DNA of 64,000 nt from Anaeramoeba flamelloides. Its lineage: Eukaryota > Metamonada > Anaeramoebidae. The stretch spans positions 3,163,501 to 3,227,500 of the forward strand of contig JANTQA010000076.1 of assembly GCA_027625915.1 (NCBI GenBank), read 5' to 3'. Below, one piece after another: positions 43,101 to 52,600 of this stretch. Each line of letters begins with the position of its first letter. Position 1 is the stretch's first letter. The notes beneath the pieces were generated by a model that saw only the letters and a program-made list of their open reading frames with translations, made no database searches and was not told the origin of the DNA. Made by a program: the position numbers and the translations under genes.

Positions 43101-43349
43101 AGGCTGGGTCAATAAGAGCCGTGCAAAATATGCTGCGACGCTGGAAACAGACTCAATCCTGAGCCCATGCACAAGATGACAAAAGCCCACCTTTGTTTGG
43201 CTTTTGGTATGTGGGTTGATCTTTTGCAGATGACACAGGTCAGGTGGCCCAAGACTGTTTTGACAATTTTTGCCTTGCTGTATTCGATAGTTAAACGAAG
43301 AATAAAACTCGTCTTCAACACATTCACTGGTTGAAGTTAAGTAGTCCAT
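40161..43349 (-). CDS. ChAPs-family protein (exomer-like, Chs5/Arf1-binding, Bch1/Bud7 type)
   Basis: ChAPs proteins are TPR-containing cargo adaptors; in yeast they form the exomer coat with Chs5 and Arf1 at the trans-Golgi network. This intron-free frame gives 1062 residues. The family start motif LGPPDLCHL is at about residue 35, followed by a conserved N-terminal block (GLRIESVSSVAAYFARLL, MFRHGATLGTDQMRTIPTV) and TPR-like helices (FLWIAARCYRAQSKLKKGKQ). A middle region of Asn, Asp and Lys/Glu runs contains conserved islands such as GLPLKIYKIFAQFFSKVTWK. The C-terminal block has FERTVREWEEIGKLALKL and TPR-like repeats. An upstream TTG (43352) precedes the ATG at 43349, which I use. The stop is TAA. 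The low-complexity inserts make it longer than yeast relatives. Occurrence outside fungi suggests a general sorting role, but the cargo is unknown. Confidence 0.9.
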   Translation of the reverse strand: MDYLTSTSECVEDEFYSSFNYRIQQGKNCQNSLGPPDLCHLQKINPHTKSQTKVGFCHLVHGLRIESVSSVAAYFARLLLTQPGQESKKNKKKQWKIETLTFVSYNAFQKEDLVVKLTLPNQLLCYSLDKDDKQTEDPEPNFWKGIMLSSFLRWNQLRNEPKITFFFDKWLSINLVDDYILDPQPQVLECALIEMFRHGATLGTDQMRTIPTVTSNKLVDGFMKFLFQQQRYTYCRKLFKRLSQLTNEPEFLWIAARCYRAQSKLKKGKQILEKALKKRPFSFFLNREYLKTLANLGKYKKVVSIVKKLETLFPFMPQTFLLSAKISLNNQNFNRTLIAINKCPFDGFNGLDGQANNNNSMSNPNYNNFNQQYEDYDEYENIIGLDNNSKKRNNNNNNNNNNNNNNNNNNINENNDFNIIRVTFWNGRKSRIGSKAIIDELDDLYSKDGEKYTYKRNINFNNYGNNQQSNFNNDGQNWNNKNNNSAFISNNFLNENNKRKKNKKKKKRKRKRDSEDFNQFGIGLFIKNTNNKFQIIEGLPLKIYKIFAQFFSKVTWKRIVELRDEVFLENVRDSGVKKGIIKVKFGSELANKEWVQIEHEIQNEKSSDEQYNDEWESQNLVKRNEEKNTILNQLQTQKKLKKKELPFKTFLNGYEADNDGIISSDYYSDDVDDDDDGNFLNNVKKNKYNTKNDNDIDNDNDNNSDGIEKGKGKKKKNKKKKENENEKEKEVNEKEGKEKIKKDNSFDYRSFNTKNKSTTVNKSIIGYQKNNKDDQTKKNNHNNYKIYQYSEDDDDNFNDNMNKNKRFKSIKTTINKAPEPEIIPQWQTYTYQQWLANILNHIYHDSSTLSVLKLEENNLQSSGLTFERTVREWEEIGKLALKLQDIKMAEQSFYNTLKSKKFQNEIHLTANKTDSLLNLIKIKMKQNQFIQALIYCDLMFNFIDTPQKHFESLIPECTLFQFQIICFELICKCIFIKGAIFLKDLIGNYPTKVKQFENENLQSENNNNQQMNNSFQKNFNKTQKKKKKKKKSKNVKNFEKINQEIVNFYEIAIKLQVDGWDR

Positions 43350-44987
43350 CAAAAAGAATTAAGTATAAGGAAATACAATGAAAAGGATTTATATTTCCGA
43401 AAAAATAAAAGTTAAATAAAAATCAAAAAAAAATGACAAAGTAAAATTTTTTGAGGTCAAGCTTGTTCAAAGGGAAGTGATTTTTTTTAAAATTCTTGAA
43501 AATTGTAGTTGTATGGTTTTGTGAAATGCTGTTTGATTAAATATTTACAAAAATTTTAGTTTTTTTTTTGTTTTTTCCTTTGAAATAACTTTTTATTTTT
43601 TCAATTTTTTTCATTTTTTGAGTTCAAAAAGTGATAACACGATAAGAAAGTTATAAACTAAATCTTGTGATATTCAAAGTAAAAGATCTGATAAATCAAT
43701 TTTTGAATGATTCTATGGAAAAAAAAAGAGTTAAATCTTAACTAAAAACAGTTTTTAACAAACCAAGAGACTATATTTTCCATCTAGGATTGGTGTTATT
43801 TGAAAAACCAGAATTTACAAGATTGTTTCACTTTAAAAAGTTGTAGAAAAGGGATAAAAATTTGAGAAAAAGTTATGATAATTACAATAAATTTAAGGGT
43901 GTTAATAATTTGGGTAAATCACTATGTTTTTAAATTAAAATTGATTTAATTCAATGTTTATTATTAAAGGAACAGATCTTAAATATTACATATTATTCCA
44001 AAGTATTTATTTTTGTAAAATTATAGATTGGATAAATTGATCATTTACACAAATTATAAGATGTTATTCAAATAAATCCTGTATTTTTTTTTCTTCGTAT
44101 TTCAATTTAACATACAATTTAGTATTCGATGGTAAACCTACATTCAAATCATTTTTAAAAGACAAATTCATATTATTAAGAGTCAATTGTAAATTGTGAA
44201 TAAAATTTTATTCATTTGTTCTCTTGATAATTAATATCCAAATATTTTTTAAGTAAAATTTTTGAATTTGATCCTTTATTTGGAAAATTTCTTTTAGAAA
44301 TAATAAAACTTCTACAAAATCAATATCAGATTCAATTATCTAGTTATTACTGTTTTCTTTTAATTTGAAATCTACAGATTAAAAGATAAAACTAGACTTT
44401 TTAATTTGAAATTGGGATTAATCAAATATGATCATTTATATTAAAGCAATCATTTTTTTTTTTTTTTTTTGAATGATTGAGAGCTTTATTATACCTAAGA
44501 ATAAGTTATACAATATATTAATCTATAATATTAGTAATTTGTAATAAATAAATATTGTATTATTTTTTGGGAGTTTAAATGGTCCCAAAAAACACATGTC
44601 AAGTATATTTGAACTTAAAATTTTACTTTTTTTTTTTGGTAAGGATCCAATAAACTTATTTTTATATTTATTGGATTAATAAAATTTTCAATTCTAAACA
44701 TAAAAATAAAAATATAATATTACCATAATATTAAAATTAAAGATTGATAACCTCAAAAAGTAACTATTTTTTCAAGTTTTTAATTTCAAAAATTTATTTA
44801 CAAACAGACCTAAAAAAATTGATTCGTTTTTTCACTTTTTTTTTGATTAAAAATGAGTCTTATTGTTAATAAAGTTTAATCTTGAGAAAAGAATTTATAG
44901 TATTATTTCTATATTAATTATTGATTTTTGTCATAAAAAGTATATATAAAGATTACATAAAAATAGTTAATGATTTGATTTTACATA

Positions 44988-45432
44988 CAGCCGTTCCAAG
45001 TCTACCATAAAACTTTAAATAATACAAAATTGATTTTTCTATTCTTATTTTCTATTTTCAAAAAATTCCGAAATAAGAGTTATTATTCAAAAAAAAATTT
45101 CAATAAATGAGCTATTATTCAAATTTTGAAACATCAATAAAAAAAATTCAAGATCCCTTGAAACTTAAAAATTATTGGTCCAAAACAGTAAAAAAAAAAT
45201 ATCAGTATTGACTGATCTTGAAAAATTTACCATTTAGGAACAATATTTTAAAGTGCTTCATGAATCTTCAAAAAAATTTTTATTGATGTTTCAAAATTTG
45301 AATAATAGCTCATTTATTGAAATTTTTTTTTGAATAATAACTCTTATTTCGGAATTTTTTGAAAATAGAAAATAAGAATAGAAAAATCAATTTTGTATTA
45401 TTTAAAGTTTTATGGTAGACTTGGAAAGACTG
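44988..45432. mobile_element. 445-bp foldback element with about 160-bp inverted repeats and TA flanks
   Basis: The ends are CAGCCGTTCCAAGTCTACC and GGTAGACTTGGAAAGACTG, flanked by TA on each side. The inverted arms run almost without mismatch for roughly 160 bp (for example TTCCGAAATAAGAGTTATTA facing TAATAACTCTTATTTCGGAA), around a unique centre of about 120 bp. There is no coding capacity. CAG-type ends and TA duplication suggest a Tc1/mariner-mobilised MITE. High arm identity suggests fairly recent insertion or strong constraint. Confidence 0.9.
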
Positions 45433-45570
45433 TAATATTATAAGAAATATATTCTTAATTAGTTGAAAATATTACCTTTATTCATCATATTTAATTATAC
45501 GTACTGATTTATTTCAAAATATATTTATATTTGTTTAAGGTAAAAAGGTAGATAAAAGTTTTTTGAAATA

Positions 45571-45770
45571 CAGTCAGTTCCAATTGTCAGGCATAAACTT
45601 TAAATAGAATTTAAGTCACAAAAAAATCACAAATTATATATACACATTTTTTGGATATTTTTTTTACACAAATCATTTTACTCAAATCAGAATTTTGTGC
45701 TGTAATTTTGAAAAATTTTTGTGCCTGAAATTTCGTTCGAAAATTTGTGCCTTTCAATTGGAACTGGTTG
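45571..45770. mobile_element. TA-flanked MITE, family CAGTCAGTTCC
   Basis: 200 bp with CAGTCAGTTCCAATTGTCAG at the left and CTTTCAATTGGAACTGGTTG at the right, and TA on both sides. It shares the internal segment AAATCATTTTACTCAAATCA (complement of the family centre) with the other copies, so it is inserted in the opposite internal orientation. Confidence 0.85.
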
Positions 45771-45824
45771 TAATCAATAAAGATTTTTGATAAAAAAATC
45801 AAGAATTATTTACAAGATGATCAG

Positions 45825-46013
45825 TTTAACTTTTTAGTCACAAACTTTCATTAGGGATATAAAGTAAAAAAAATCTCAAACTTAGGCACCTTTTTTAATT
45901 TTAGTAAAATAATTTGTGTAAAAACAATTTCAAAAAAAAAAAATGGATTTATGTTTAGATTATTGTGTGACTTGAATTTTACTGGTAATTCTACCTTAAA
46001 AGTGGAGCGGAAT
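45825..46013. mobile_element. TA-type MITE, family CAGTCAGTTCC, decayed copy
   Basis: Diverged relative adjacent to the previous copy. Recognisable parts are CACAAACTTTCATTAGGG, TTTAGTAAAATAATTTGTGT and CTTAAAAGTGGAGCGGAATG. The ends are no longer intact. Confidence 0.55.
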
Positions 46014-46021
46014 GATTATAA

Positions 46022-46546
46022 TTTTCACATTAAAGGGGTAGTGTTGAAAGGCGTGAATTATATCTGTTTAGGGGTTTTTAATCGATATTAGAAGGAAAAA
46101 TTGATTTTAGGAATTTTCAAAATTGAAATTATTTTTTACACTTTTATTCTTTTTTTTTTTTTTCGATTTTTTTTTATCAGAGTTCATTCAGTTTGAAAAA
46201 TTTTTTTTATTATAAGATCGATAGTCACTTGGTAAAAACATGTCATTCTAATGTTACTGAAATAGTAAAAATGATAGTACAGAAATGATCTTTATTTCTA
46301 TTGGATTTTTCTTGATCATCAATTAAAGATCAAAATGAATAAAGTTGTTTTTCACAATAGCGTCTTTAAATTTTTGATTTTTTTTATTTTTCTGAAAATC
46401 TATTGATTTTTTAGTTGTATTTCAGATGGATACCAACTATACTTTTGTGTCTATTATTCATTTTAATTGTTAATTATTCTCCCGAATAAAGTATCAAGAA
46501 TAATTGATTATTTGAAAAAAAAAATTCTGGTCCCTTTTGACCAAAA
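46022..46546 (+). mobile_element. Family G element (AAAGGGG ends), decayed copy
   Basis: It shares with 46727-47404, in order, AGATATTAGAAG-like, CAAAATTGAAAT, TTTTTTTCGATTTTTTTTT, TGGTAAAAACATG and ATTCTAATG segments, and ends TCCCTTTTGACC. The two copies are direct neighbours in the same orientation. Confidence 0.6.
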
Positions 46547-46726
46547 CCAAGTTTATTAATAAAGAAAATGAAGAATTATTTAAATTTATTTAAAACTTTG
46601 TTAAAGAATAATACATTAATTTATAAAATCTAAAAAAAAATAATATTAAAAATATAATACCATAAAACTGTTTAATAATTAATTTTAATTTAGTAAAAAA
46701 TATTGGAAATTAATAAATAAAATATT

Positions 46727-47404
46727 TTTCAGTCAAAGGGGTCCAGTTGTAATGGTATAATACACGGGTTTAAAGGGTTTACATAGATATTAGAAGAAAA
46801 ATTTTATTTTGGAAATTTCCAAAATTGAAATCATTTTTTCACATTTTTGTTTTTTTTTTTCGATTTTTTTTTTAAAACGTCATTCATTTGCTAAAAAATT
46901 TTTTATTGCAAGATCAATAGTAATCTGGTAAAAACATGTTATTCTAATGGTTATTGAAACCATGTAAAGATTTTTGAGAAATAATATTGATTTCCTTTGC
47001 AATTCAATTCGATCTTTGATCTTGATATTTGTTTAATAAATGTGAAAAATTTTCACTTCATTTTCATTTCCTTTTTCAAATAGAGACCACAAATACCAAC
47101 AAACTTTGTTTGGAGGCTTGATTTCTAAAAGAAAAGTATGGAAAATGATGTGAAAAATGTTTCATATTTATTATTCAAATACCAGTAGAAGTTCAAAACG
47201 AACATCCTTGTTTTTCTCAAGGGGTCCCTGAGAATTTGAGTTTTTCAATTTTTAAGAAAATTTATTGATTAATTAGAATTATTTCAGACATATATCAACA
47301 ATTCTTAGATGTGTATTATTCTGTTTATTTCTTATATGTTCTTCAAAGGTCAATTGTATAAAATAATTGATATTTGAAAAAAACGTTGGGCCCCTTTGAC
47401 TGAA
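46727..47404 (+). mobile_element. Family G element with inverted TTTCAGTCAAAGGGG ends
   Basis: About 678 bp. The left end TTTCAGTCAAAGGGGTCCA is the near reverse complement of the right end TGGGCCCCTTTGACTGAAA. There is no coding capacity. Two other copies (46022-46546 and 52587-53103) define the family. A target duplication could not be identified with certainty. Confidence 0.75.
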
Positions 47405-47879
47405 AGAGAGTTTACAATTAAAAAGTTTCCAACAAAAATTATATTAAATAGTATAAAATTTGAAGTTTATAATTTTAATTCTTTACAAGATACGAAGTAA
47501 AAAAACAAAATTAAAATTTACAAATTAATAAAATAAAAATATTTTAAAAAAATTAATAAAATAAATCTTTTTGAAACGCAAGTTCCCTTTTTTTGTCAAA
47601 ATTATCACTGATTTAATAAAAAAAAGAAAACGTAAATGATTTCAAAAAAAAAACATTTTAGAAAATTAACCGAAAAATAAACAAGGGTAAAAGAATATCT
47701 ACGTCTTTTTAAAAAATTTTCAAAGCACATTTTATTATTAGATCAAAAGATCAATAGAAGAACAATAAAATTTATTAAATAAAGAAATATTTGATTTATT
47801 CACGAAACTGTAGATGTTTGGAGTTTCATTAAATTATTTGCCAATATTCATTAAGAAAAATCGGGCAAGATTTTTTTTT

Positions 47880-48700
47880 CTTGGGTAGATATATAAAGAA
47901 ACTGAATACCCTTGGAGGTTAGTATCAAATTCCCAATTTGGTTCTAAAAAAAAAATTGGATCCGAGAAAAGATTTTTTTGATTTAATTTTTGAAGAAAAA
48001 ATTAAAAAAAAATATAAAAATCAAGAATTCTTTATTGTGACAATTGATATTAAAAAATACTTTGATACAATTAGTCATATATTATTTCACTATGCACTCG
48101 ATAAATATATCAAAAATTAAAAAATTAAAAAGTTGGAGAAAAAATTGTTATAATAAATTTGGAATTGGATTTTTTTAATTAAATCTACTCTATCCTTTAT
48201 TATTGGGATATATCAATCATTTTTCAATATAAAATCATAAAAGATTTAGTCCATCATTTTCAGATGTTTGCAGATGATTTGATTTTAATAATGGAAGATC
48301 CAATTTCAGAAATTGAAAAAAAATCAATACTAATTTATACAGTCAGTTCCACTTTTAAGACACAAACTTACAATCAAATTTAAGGTATAAAAAAAATGTC
48401 AAATTAAAGCACATTTTCTTGGAATTTTTTTTTTACAATTTATTTTACTAGAACCTGAATTTTGGGCCTTAATTTGAGATTTTTATTGTGCCTTAAATAT
48501 CGTTGAAAGTTTATGCCTGAAAAATGAAACTGACTGTAAAATTTTTCAAGAATTTGGAATAAACCCAAATATTGATAAAAAACTAAAATAAAAAACTTTA
48601 TCAGAAATTAAATATTTAGGAACATGGTTAGAAATAGAAAAAGATTTACAAATAACCTCAAAAAAGTAATAAGATAGCTTTTAAAACAATTTAAAAAAAA
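47880..48700 (+). mobile_element. Decayed LINE (non-LTR) reverse transcriptase fragment
   Basis: Three reverse transcriptase blocks lie in order on the plus strand: IDIKKYFDTISH (about 48042-48077), FADDLILI (about 48268-48291, the catalytic Asp pair) and KYLGTWLEI (about 48610-48636). A degenerate QFG block precedes them at about 47934. The FADDLILI segment and the motif that follows it (FGIN.N..K) fit non-LTR elements. Stops and frame changes separate the blocks, so it is inactive. A MITE (48340-48536) is inserted just after the FADD block. Neither an endonuclease domain nor a tail was recognised, so the fragment is 5'-truncated or only partly readable. Confidence 0.8.
48340..48536. mobile_element. 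TA-flanked MITE, family CAGTCAGTTCC, nested in LINE
   Basis: 197 bp with CAGTCAGTTCCACTTTTAAG at the left and a GAAACTGACTG right end, and TA on each side. It lies inside the reverse transcriptase fragment. Counting one TA as target, the LINE frame on the left continues directly on the right, which fixes the insertion point and shows that the MITE is younger than the LINE. Confidence 0.9.
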
Positions 48701-49454
48701 TTTTTAATGTTAAAAAAAAACTCACCCATTGGGTAAAATTACAAATGTCCAAATTGGTAAAGACTAACCAATTATTATATAAATATTAGTTTTTTTGAAT
48801 TTTGCTTAAAAATGATTTCGACTCGATAGATGTTTAAATAAATGAAAAAGTAACATAATTTTACAAAATTAATTCACACTCTCCAAGAATAATTTATAAA
48901 ACTTAAGAAAAAGATAGATCAAGCCCGAATTTCGATCTATAAAAGTAGATTCAAACTCAAAAAAAAAAAAAAGAAAATTCGAATCAAAACTATTACAAAA
49001 AATATCAAAATTGAATTTCCTTTTCCATAAAAATTTATTTCAAAAAAAATAAAAAATCAATATAAAAGTACCTATTATATTAATTAATACAATACCAAAT
49101 ATTATTTAAAAGTTTTTTAATATATTTAAATTTTTTTTTACAAGAATTAAAAAAAAATCTCATAAAAAATCGAAATACAAAAAAAAAAAAAAATAACTAA
49201 ATCCTACAAACATTCAATTATTATTAATTTAACAAATTATTTTTATTGATCAATTTAAAAAAAAATGTTTTTTGTTATTTTTTTTTACTATGTGAAATTA
49301 ATCTTAAAAAAAAAACTATAATAATTCCAGAAATAATTATTCAGGATCATTTACATATTAATAATTCTTTTTACTGGTGATTGTTTAAAAATTTCTAATC
49401 ACAATATCTGCTTGCAATATTCATTAGTGAAAATTTTTTCATTAAATATTAGAT

Positions 49455-49500
49455 CAAAAAAAAAAAAATTGATAGATAAATTTTAAAAAGAAAGAAAAAG
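49455..49500 (-). terminator. U-rich tract downstream of GOST-gene stop
   Basis: On the minus strand a T-rich run lies about 190-230 nt after the stop of the seven-TM gene. It is weaker and farther than the tracts after the other genes. Assigned only by analogy. Confidence 0.2.
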
Positions 49501-49688
49501 GAACAATAAAGTAAAATCATAAATTTTTTCAATGATTATTTTTTTCGAGAAATATTCAAAAGGGGTATTTAAAAGGAATACAAATAAAATAATAAGTTTT
49601 ATATTCACCCATAAATATATCAATAGACTTATAATAAGAATAAAGTATATTTTTTGTTCAAGTTTGATATTTAGAATAAAATTCTATC

Positions 49689-52600
49689 TTAAATAAAATC
49701 TGAAGAGTTCAATCCTCCAGTGTCAATATTAAGGTATTGGTTTTCATCTTGGAGATAACTGCTAACTTGGTTTTCATCTTTTTTCTCATCTTCAATAACC
49801 CCCTCATTATTAATTTGAATATCATTACTTTGAGCATTCACAAAATAATTTTGCTCGTTATCCGATTCAAAATCCAATTCCTTGTCGATTTGATAATTTT
49901 CTTGATATACTTCAAAATATAAAAAAGGGTTTGTAATTAATGGGCGAAAATAATAACTTGGGAGTAGTAAAAAAAATAGTTCAAAAAGTTCAGTAAATAA
50001 AACTATTATCCATTCTCTTGACCAATGTAATATTGTTGATTGTATGATCAATAGGATTACTGGTATAATCAAATAGCAAATAAAAAAGCACCTTATCTTT
50101 CTATATCCAATATATAATTGGTGTTGACTTTGTGTTTTATTTGGAATTCCATTTCGTTCAATTTTTGGTCTTAACTGTTCAAATATTCCATTAAATGCTG
50201 CAATAACTTTTAAATTGTTTTATTGGTTTTTTATTTGAATGAAATAAGGTATAAATTAAATTGTTTAGAAAAGTTTTGTTGATAAATTTTTTTCAGTGAA
50301 AGTCCAGTAATAAAAAATCTATAAGGCTCTCGTCAAAAATTCTGTTCTCAATTTTTTTTTCGTTTTTGGTTTTTATTTTTGTTAATTTTTAAAATTTCGG
50401 GTTTTTATATATTTAGAATGATTTAAAAGTGAATTACAAATCAGATTTAATTATTAGTTGTTCTTGAATACTAAAGGATATTTTTTTTTTTTTTTTTCAA
50501 TTTATTCTTTGAGGTGAGTAACAATTTTTAAAATGCAGTTGAGAAAGTTAGAAAAATTAGTTTTTATGAAAAATATTCAACACTTTTTTAAAAGGTTATT
50601 TTAAAAAAAAAAGGTTTTAATTTTATAAAAAAAAAGAAAAAAAACCTCACTTTTTAAAATAAAAAACTAGAAAAAAAAATTCTTCACTTTTTCAAAATCA
50701 TAATACTTTAAATAAATTATTTATGCCATTAATATAAACTATTTTCCACAATTTTAACAACGTAATAAAGGTGGAATATTATTTTTAAAAAATAACATTA
50801 CTTTTTATTTAAAAAAAAAGGGGTTATAATTATTTGAAAAATACTTGATTAAGATATAGTTGTTTTTAATTAATTAATTTATTATTAAATCTAAAAAGAA
50901 ATTTTGATCAAAAGAAGAAATTAAAAAAAAACTTACTTGCAAAAGTGATGAAAAAATGTAACCCGGTGCTAACCAAATAAAATGTTGTGCATCTATTTGA
51001 TTGTTTCCCAAAGTTCTCTTCACAACGTAAAGTAAATATATCAAAAAGTGTATATAAAACTGAATAAATAGAAATTGTTATTTTTTCATTTGTAGTGAGA
51101 TTTGACCGAACTGTTGTAAACCCTAAAGAAAACTTAAAAGTTATGGATAATAATATAGAATAAAAAATTCAATTTATTAATTAAAAATCAAACAATAAGT
51201 GTTTTTTATTTTGTTTATGGGGATATCAAATATCAAGATTTATGATCAAAGATACTAACATTTAAATATAAAGTTTAAATTACTAAAATAACAAAAACTT
51301 ACTTTAATAATAATATTTTAAATTGTTAAATTTAAAAAAATTGAGAATTCGATATTTTCAGCTTCTATAAAGATTTAATTTTATATTAAAGTATTTGTGT
51401 TTAACTAGGCAATCTTCTTGAAAGATATTAATGAAATTAAGATTATCTAAATTAAATTTCATTAGTATGAAAAAGTTTTGATTTTTATTTGAATTTTTTG
51501 TTGAATATTCAAAAAATAACAGTTAATCTGATCATTTTTGCTAATGTTTTCAATTAATTTTTAAAAAATTAAAAAAATATTTTTCTCCTTTTTTAAAAAT
51601 TTTTTCTTCTTTTTCACATAGGGACTAAAACTAAAATCAAAAAAAATACAATATTAGTGGTATATGTCTCAAAAAAAAGGAGGGAATGAACTCTTAATCT
51701 TTTGATATCCAGAAGAATTTTTAAATATCCAAATTTTAAGAATTTTAAATTTTGTATCATCAGATTCTTAATTATAAGTTAGTATATCGCCATAGAAAAT
51801 ATATATCAAAAACAATCTATAAATTTTTGTATTTTTGAAATACACTCATATAATAACCATTATTGCACATAACAATTTTGAAAAAGGTTTACCACATTAT
51901 GAGGTATTAATGGGTATTGAAAAAAAAAATAAACTTTTTAGTAATATTTTTTTCATTTTTATTTTTAAAATTTTTGATATATTAATTTGAATTAGTTATG
52001 AGATTATTAGAATGTATTTTTTTTTTAATAGTCTGAAAAGAATTATATTTTCAAATGATAAAATAAAATGTAATATTTATTTCAAAAGATATTGCTAAAT
52101 TAAATTGAAAAAATGATTTTTTTTCAGTTTTTGTAATATTTTTTTATCATTTTATTTTTTTTCCATTTTTGAGTTTTTATATATATTTCCTGTTTTGTTT
52201 TTTTTTTTTTCAGCAAATTGTTTTAATATTTATTCTTTTTTCATTCTTGTTGTTCAATCAAAAATTAATTCATTTCAACTTTTTCCAATATAAAAATACC
52301 CCAAAAATAGGTGTTTTTCAAAAATCGGGTAATTTTGAAAAAGATGATTTTCGAATCTTATTGAGTTTAATAGTTATCTTATCATAATTACATAAAATCA
52401 TCATAACTTTGAAAAAATAATTTATAATTTGTGTATAACTGAAATTCAATATTTAGTTTTGGCTAAATTTAATTTTCAGAATTTATTTTTTACTTGCGGT
52501 GTTGCGAAACACCAAATTCCATCCCTTTTTGATCTAACTTAATTTTTTTTTCAGATGTTTTTATTGGAAGCTAGATAATAAACTTTATTTTAGTCGAAAT

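Larger units (their letters stand above)
43350..49688. other. 6.3-kb spacer rich in mobile elements
   Basis: It lies between the 5' end of the ChAPs gene and the 3' end of the GOST gene. Itemised separately: foldback 44988-45432, MITEs 45571-45770, 45825-46013 and 48340-48536, family G elements 46022-46546 and 46727-47404, and LINE remnant 47880-48700. About 1.5 kb next to the ChAPs start and 49.0-49.6 kb show no structure that I can name. No host gene was recognised. Confidence 0.65.

Noticed and set aside
47880-48700. Telomerase or group II intron reverse transcriptase
   Set aside because: Only short blocks remain, with a FADD motif and following FGIN segment as in LINEs, and stops between them; it is not a host gene.
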